NCBI RefSeq assembly: GCF_964355755.1
Contig: NC_092679.1
Span: forward strand, 11,646,932-11,710,931
Length of the DNA: 64,000 nucleotides
Direction: 5' to 3'
Source: Antedon mediterranea
Lineage: Eukaryota > Echinodermata > Crinoidea > Comatulida > Antedonidae
Positions within the stretch are counted from its first letter, which is position 1. The number at the start of each line of letters is the position of its first letter. The notes under the pieces were generated by a model. It was not told the DNA's origin. It did no database searches and saw only the letters and a list, made by a program, of their open reading frames with translations. This document shows positions 60,841 to 64,000 of the stretch, piece by piece. A program made the translations under genes and the position numbers.

Positions 60841-60914
60841 TCTTCGAAGCCAAAGACATCTTTAGGAAGGCAAATAAACCAATAAATTGATAGAAAGTAA
60901 CCTAGAATATGACA

Positions 60915-61440
60915 CTGATGTGTGCCGATATTTTCACTCAACCGCATCAGAAACTTCAAACTATCGAGGAGTTTGGATTAAAGGCCATGTCTTTTCTTTT
61001 TGGAGCCAAGTCACTGGATTTCCTTAATAGCTACAGATGCAAGCTGTTTAATAAGAAAGTTGCTGAGGGTAAATAATTTATCAAACCTCAACAACTACTA
61101 CCACCAACCTCATCTGCTACAAAATGTCACAGTCTTAGAGTATACTATCAAATCATGCAATGGATAAAGAAAGATAATACCATGGATGCTGCCAAGTCGG
61201 GGAAGTTTTTAATAAAACATTTGTGCCAATAATGACGATTGAAACTGCTGCTTCAGAAGAACTTTTGAAAATCATCCATTGTAACTGTACTACTGGATGT
61301 AAAACTGTATGTTGCAGTTGTAGATGATATGGATTGGCATGTGCTTCAGTTTGTTGAGTGAGTCAACTAGAAGAATGGAACAACGTAGATAGAGAGATTG
61401 ATGACGATGATGAAGACGAAGTTGGAACAGTTGTTTAGGA
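60915..61440 (+). pseudogene. Inverted copy of the gene 3' end in the right arm of G
   Basis: Plus-strand frames read CADIFTQPHQKLQTIEEFGL, SFLFGAKSLDFLNSYRCKLF, ETAASEELLKIIHCNCTTGC and KTVCCSC, i.e. the C-terminus of the same protein with its Cys-rich tail, better kept than in the left arm. It lacks the front of the gene and is therefore a TIR-borne fragment. Confidence 0.7.
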
Positions 61441-62404
61441 TGCCGTACTAAATACATGCACAATGTCCAATCAACTGCTGCTATACCGTAATTAGAAATT
61501 TAAAATTATTATTATATTCGTTTTTGTTTACTTTTCCGGTTTTTTATTCACTATTATTATTAAGAATGTATACAGTATGTTCTGAACAATTTGAACTTGA
61601 ACTCATATTCTAAATATAATATAATAAATGTAAAATATTACAGTTACTTGATTCCCAGGTAATTCCATGGGTAGATTAGACCATTACGAAATAAAAATAA
61701 TTATATTCTGAACAAATTGAGCCATAAATAGTGTATCTCAGTCAGTCATTATGGAAATATAGCATGTCAAGGTCAATGGTAAAAAAAATGTCGTTTCTGG
61801 TCATTTTTTTGTCAAACTGTTTCATTAGAGTAAATATAAATAAGTATATTCTCAGTATTTAGAGCCCAATTTAAAATCTCTACCACACATAGTTGCCGAG
61901 ATATGGAAATTCTACATAGATAAAGGTTAAAGGTCAATAACCTTTACTTCCAACCATTTTTTGACAAAATGTCTCATTACAATAAATGTAAATATGTACA
62001 TTCTGAACAATTTGAGCCATCATTTGTTTCCCTACGGTCAGTTATTACCAAGATACAACATATCAAGGTCAGAGGTCAAATTGTCAGAAATGGTATTTCC
62101 GGTCAATTTTGGCCAAAATGTTCTATTATAGCGAATATAAATATGCATGTTCTGAGTATGTTGGTACCAAAATTATATCAATAGACCAAGTAGTTTAGGA
62201 GGTATGGTCATTTTCACTTTTTATCTATTTTGGCGGCCATCTTGAAAAAAACCACTTTCCGGGGGTCGAAATTCTTGAGACTTTTTTTCTGTTGTTTAGT
62301 ACACCTAATACTACCAAAATCCGTTGAAAAACCTTTTGTTGCAATTTTTTTGAGGTTGGCCCCTTTTTTTCATTAGTTCTACTCTACTATATAGCTTAAC
62401 CCCA

Positions 62405-62770
62405 ACCATGGGAAAATGTGCCGTGAAATGTGCAAAAAGTCACATCTGTACAAACATGGCACCCTCAAATGTGCAAATCTGTAAAAATGTATAATCCATT
62501 AATGTGCAGACATACCGCCGTCAGTTTTGACGTCAAATGTGCAAATAAAATTCTACAAAATAAAATGTCCAAATCATTTTTTTCAACCAAAATCGTTTAT
62601 TAAAAATGATAGCCTTAATTCAAATGTGCAAAAAACTACATTGTGCAAACATGGCACCCTCAAATCAATGTGCAAACCTGTAAAAAGGTATAATCAGTTA
62701 AATATAAAAATAATCAATCTTGACGTTAAATGTGCAAACGAAATTCTACAAGATTCAGAATACGGTCATC
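62405..62770. repeat. Imperfect duplication around AAATGTGCAAA words
   Basis: ACATGGCACCCTCAAATGTG, TGTAAAAATGTATAATC and GACGTCAAATGTGCAAA recur at about 62452-62560 and 62645-62755. No coding content. Confidence 0.65.
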
Positions 62771-62820
62771 GGGCCCTAGGATATCATGGGTCACATCCCC
62801 TTCTGAGACTTCAGCTGTAA

Positions 62821-63317
62821 GCTAACAACTTATGTTACTTACCAGCAATAATAGTAATAATAGCTTTGATTGATTAATAATTCTATAATAAAATATGATT
62901 ATATCAACGTAAGATGAAGCGGCTGACTTGCATGGACGACTTACTACCGTATTGAACTTAACTGTAGGCTTATGTCCGGAATCCCCATAAGGCTAAAGCT
63001 AATGGGCGTAAGGCTAATCACCTTGCACCTGACAGCTGTTGCAACAAGCTGGAAGGGCATGTCAGTCTACGAAGTGTAGATCCTGACCAGTTGCTGCGCC
63101 CGTGACTATCCCCTATACGTCAGACAGCTAGACATACTGAATGTAAATGGAGGATACAGCACTTCCATGCGCGACAATTCCATGCCCAGACCGGAATATA
63201 AGAGCAATTATATTATGTTGGACCTCCTCTGTCTGTCTGTGCCACATTCTGATAAGTTAGTTATCACATCGTTACATAATCACGGAATAGGGAAGAAAAA
63301 ACGTTCCTGTTGACCCT
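62821..63317. other. Spacer, partly GC-richer, unidentified
   Basis: 62920-63240 is less AT-rich than its surroundings (CTGACCAGTTGCTGCGCCCG, ATGCGCGACAATTCCATGCC). I could not assign it; a retroelement 5' region is possible. Confidence 0.3.
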
Positions 63318-63990
63318 CTGTGCGGAGAGACAACTGGTATTACTAACACATTGTACAACCTGGAGTCATCTCCGTTGGCAACAAGTAGATTTTGTCATCA
63401 TCAGACAACGCGATTTTCATGTCAACCATCAACTTGCCATTCAGACTAGCATACGTTAAAATATTAACATACTTTAAAATTTAAACGCCAAAAATGATTA
63501 TACCATCCTATGACAAAGTAAATGTTTAGAGTTATGAATTGTCTAATCTAATTTTTAACATGATGATGTCATCAAAATGAAACATGAAGGTAACAATTTC
63601 AAAGCATAATTATCTGAATAATTACATTCTTAAAAAGTAAGATGCGCGCTCTTTTAAACGCGACAAACATTTACGAACTGTGCGGAGAGACAACTGATAA
63701 TTACTAACACATTGTACAACCTGGAGTCATCTCCGTTGGCAACAAGTAGATTTTGTCATCATCATCAGACAACGCGATTTTCATGTCAAGCATCAAATTG
63801 CCATTCAGACTAGAATACGTTAAAATTTGAACGCCAAAAATGATTATACCATCCTATGAAGGTAACAATTTTAAAGCATAATTATCTGAATAATTACATT
63901 CTTAAAAAAGTAAGATGCGCGCTCTTTTAAACTCGACAAACATTTACGAACGAGATAAAAAATCCGACTTGTTTAATTCAAATGGCCATA
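63318..63990. repeat. Tandem duplication, unit ~360 bp
   Basis: TGTGCGGAGAGACAACTG at 63318 recurs at 63678; the following 150 bases (AACCTGGAGTCATCTCCGTT, GACAACGCGATTTTCATGTC, GCCAAAAATGATTATACC) are nearly the same and the unit end (TAAGATGCGCGCTCTTTTAA) recurs too. The second unit has a short internal deletion. Confidence 0.85.
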
Positions 63991-64000
63991 TGATGACATC

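Larger units (their letters stand above)
58847..62389 (-). mobile_element. Long-TIR DNA transposon G (3.54 kb, almost palindromic)
   Basis: Ends TAGTAGAGTAGAA and inverse, flanked by TAT (58844-58846, 62390-62392). The arms are ~1.28 and ~1.5 kb (58847 to ~60130; ~60885 to 62389), leaving only ~750 bp of unique centre. They hold degenerate internal repeats around TTGACCTTTGACCTTGATAT and ACATATTTATATT. Both arms contain the 3' end of the gene, so a minus-strand copy and an inverted plus-strand copy face outward. Confidence 0.85.

Overview
This is AT-rich metazoan nuclear DNA: split genes with GT-AG introns, tRNA-derived SINEs, non-LTR retrotransposons and many DNA transposons with long terminal inverted repeats (TIRs). 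The repeated TAGGCCTA-type words and the gene set suggest a marine invertebrate, perhaps an echinoderm or another deuterostome. That placement is an inference from base composition and content only.

Host genes are few. From left to right: (1) 24.3-25.7 kb, minus strand, a two-exon gene joining a transposase-type helix-turn-helix to a BEN domain, with decayed tandem copies on both sides; (2) 30.0-32.5 kb, plus, a five-exon methyltransferase of the METTL27 (WBSCR27) family; (3) 35.8-38.0 kb, plus, a four-exon secreted EF-hand protein of the MCFD2 family; (4) 45.7-52.3 kb, plus, a two-exon F-box protein of the FBXO48 family whose only coding intron holds a 5.76-kb transposon. The reconstructed exons join in phase in all four. 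They show no common pathway and look like unrelated neighbours.

The rest is mostly mobile DNA. At 0.6-4.0 kb lies a 3.4-kb long-TIR element (A). At 5.17-21.5 kb lies a 16.35-kb element flanked by CTCTTC duplications, with TAC...GTA ends, subterminal arrays of the palindrome GGCGTTATAACGCC, an IS3-like DDE transposase and a HECT-type ubiquitin-ligase gene; it matches what I recall of the eukaryotic IS3EU superfamily, and a chimeric LINE sits in its right arm. At 39.2-41.2 and 55.6-57.9 kb are two copies of a non-autonomous element with GTCGCCCC repeats; at 41.8-44.9 kb is an element with a ~186-bp satellite core; at 53.8-55.4 kb is an element with CGACCACC repeats. Elements E (46.3-52.0 kb, inside FBXO48) and G (58.8-62.4 kb) are long-TIR elements like A.

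The strongest candidate for an under-described system is the set A, E and G. All three have long TIRs starting with TAG and carry parts of one large protein family (marker HAFTG-D-S near the C-terminus, AFYGAVGTYINDSGIEY in the middle). That suggests this widespread 'uncharacterized protein' family is the coding part of a DNA transposon. The HECT gene inside the IS3EU-like element is a second case of a multicopy 'host-like' gene riding a transposon.
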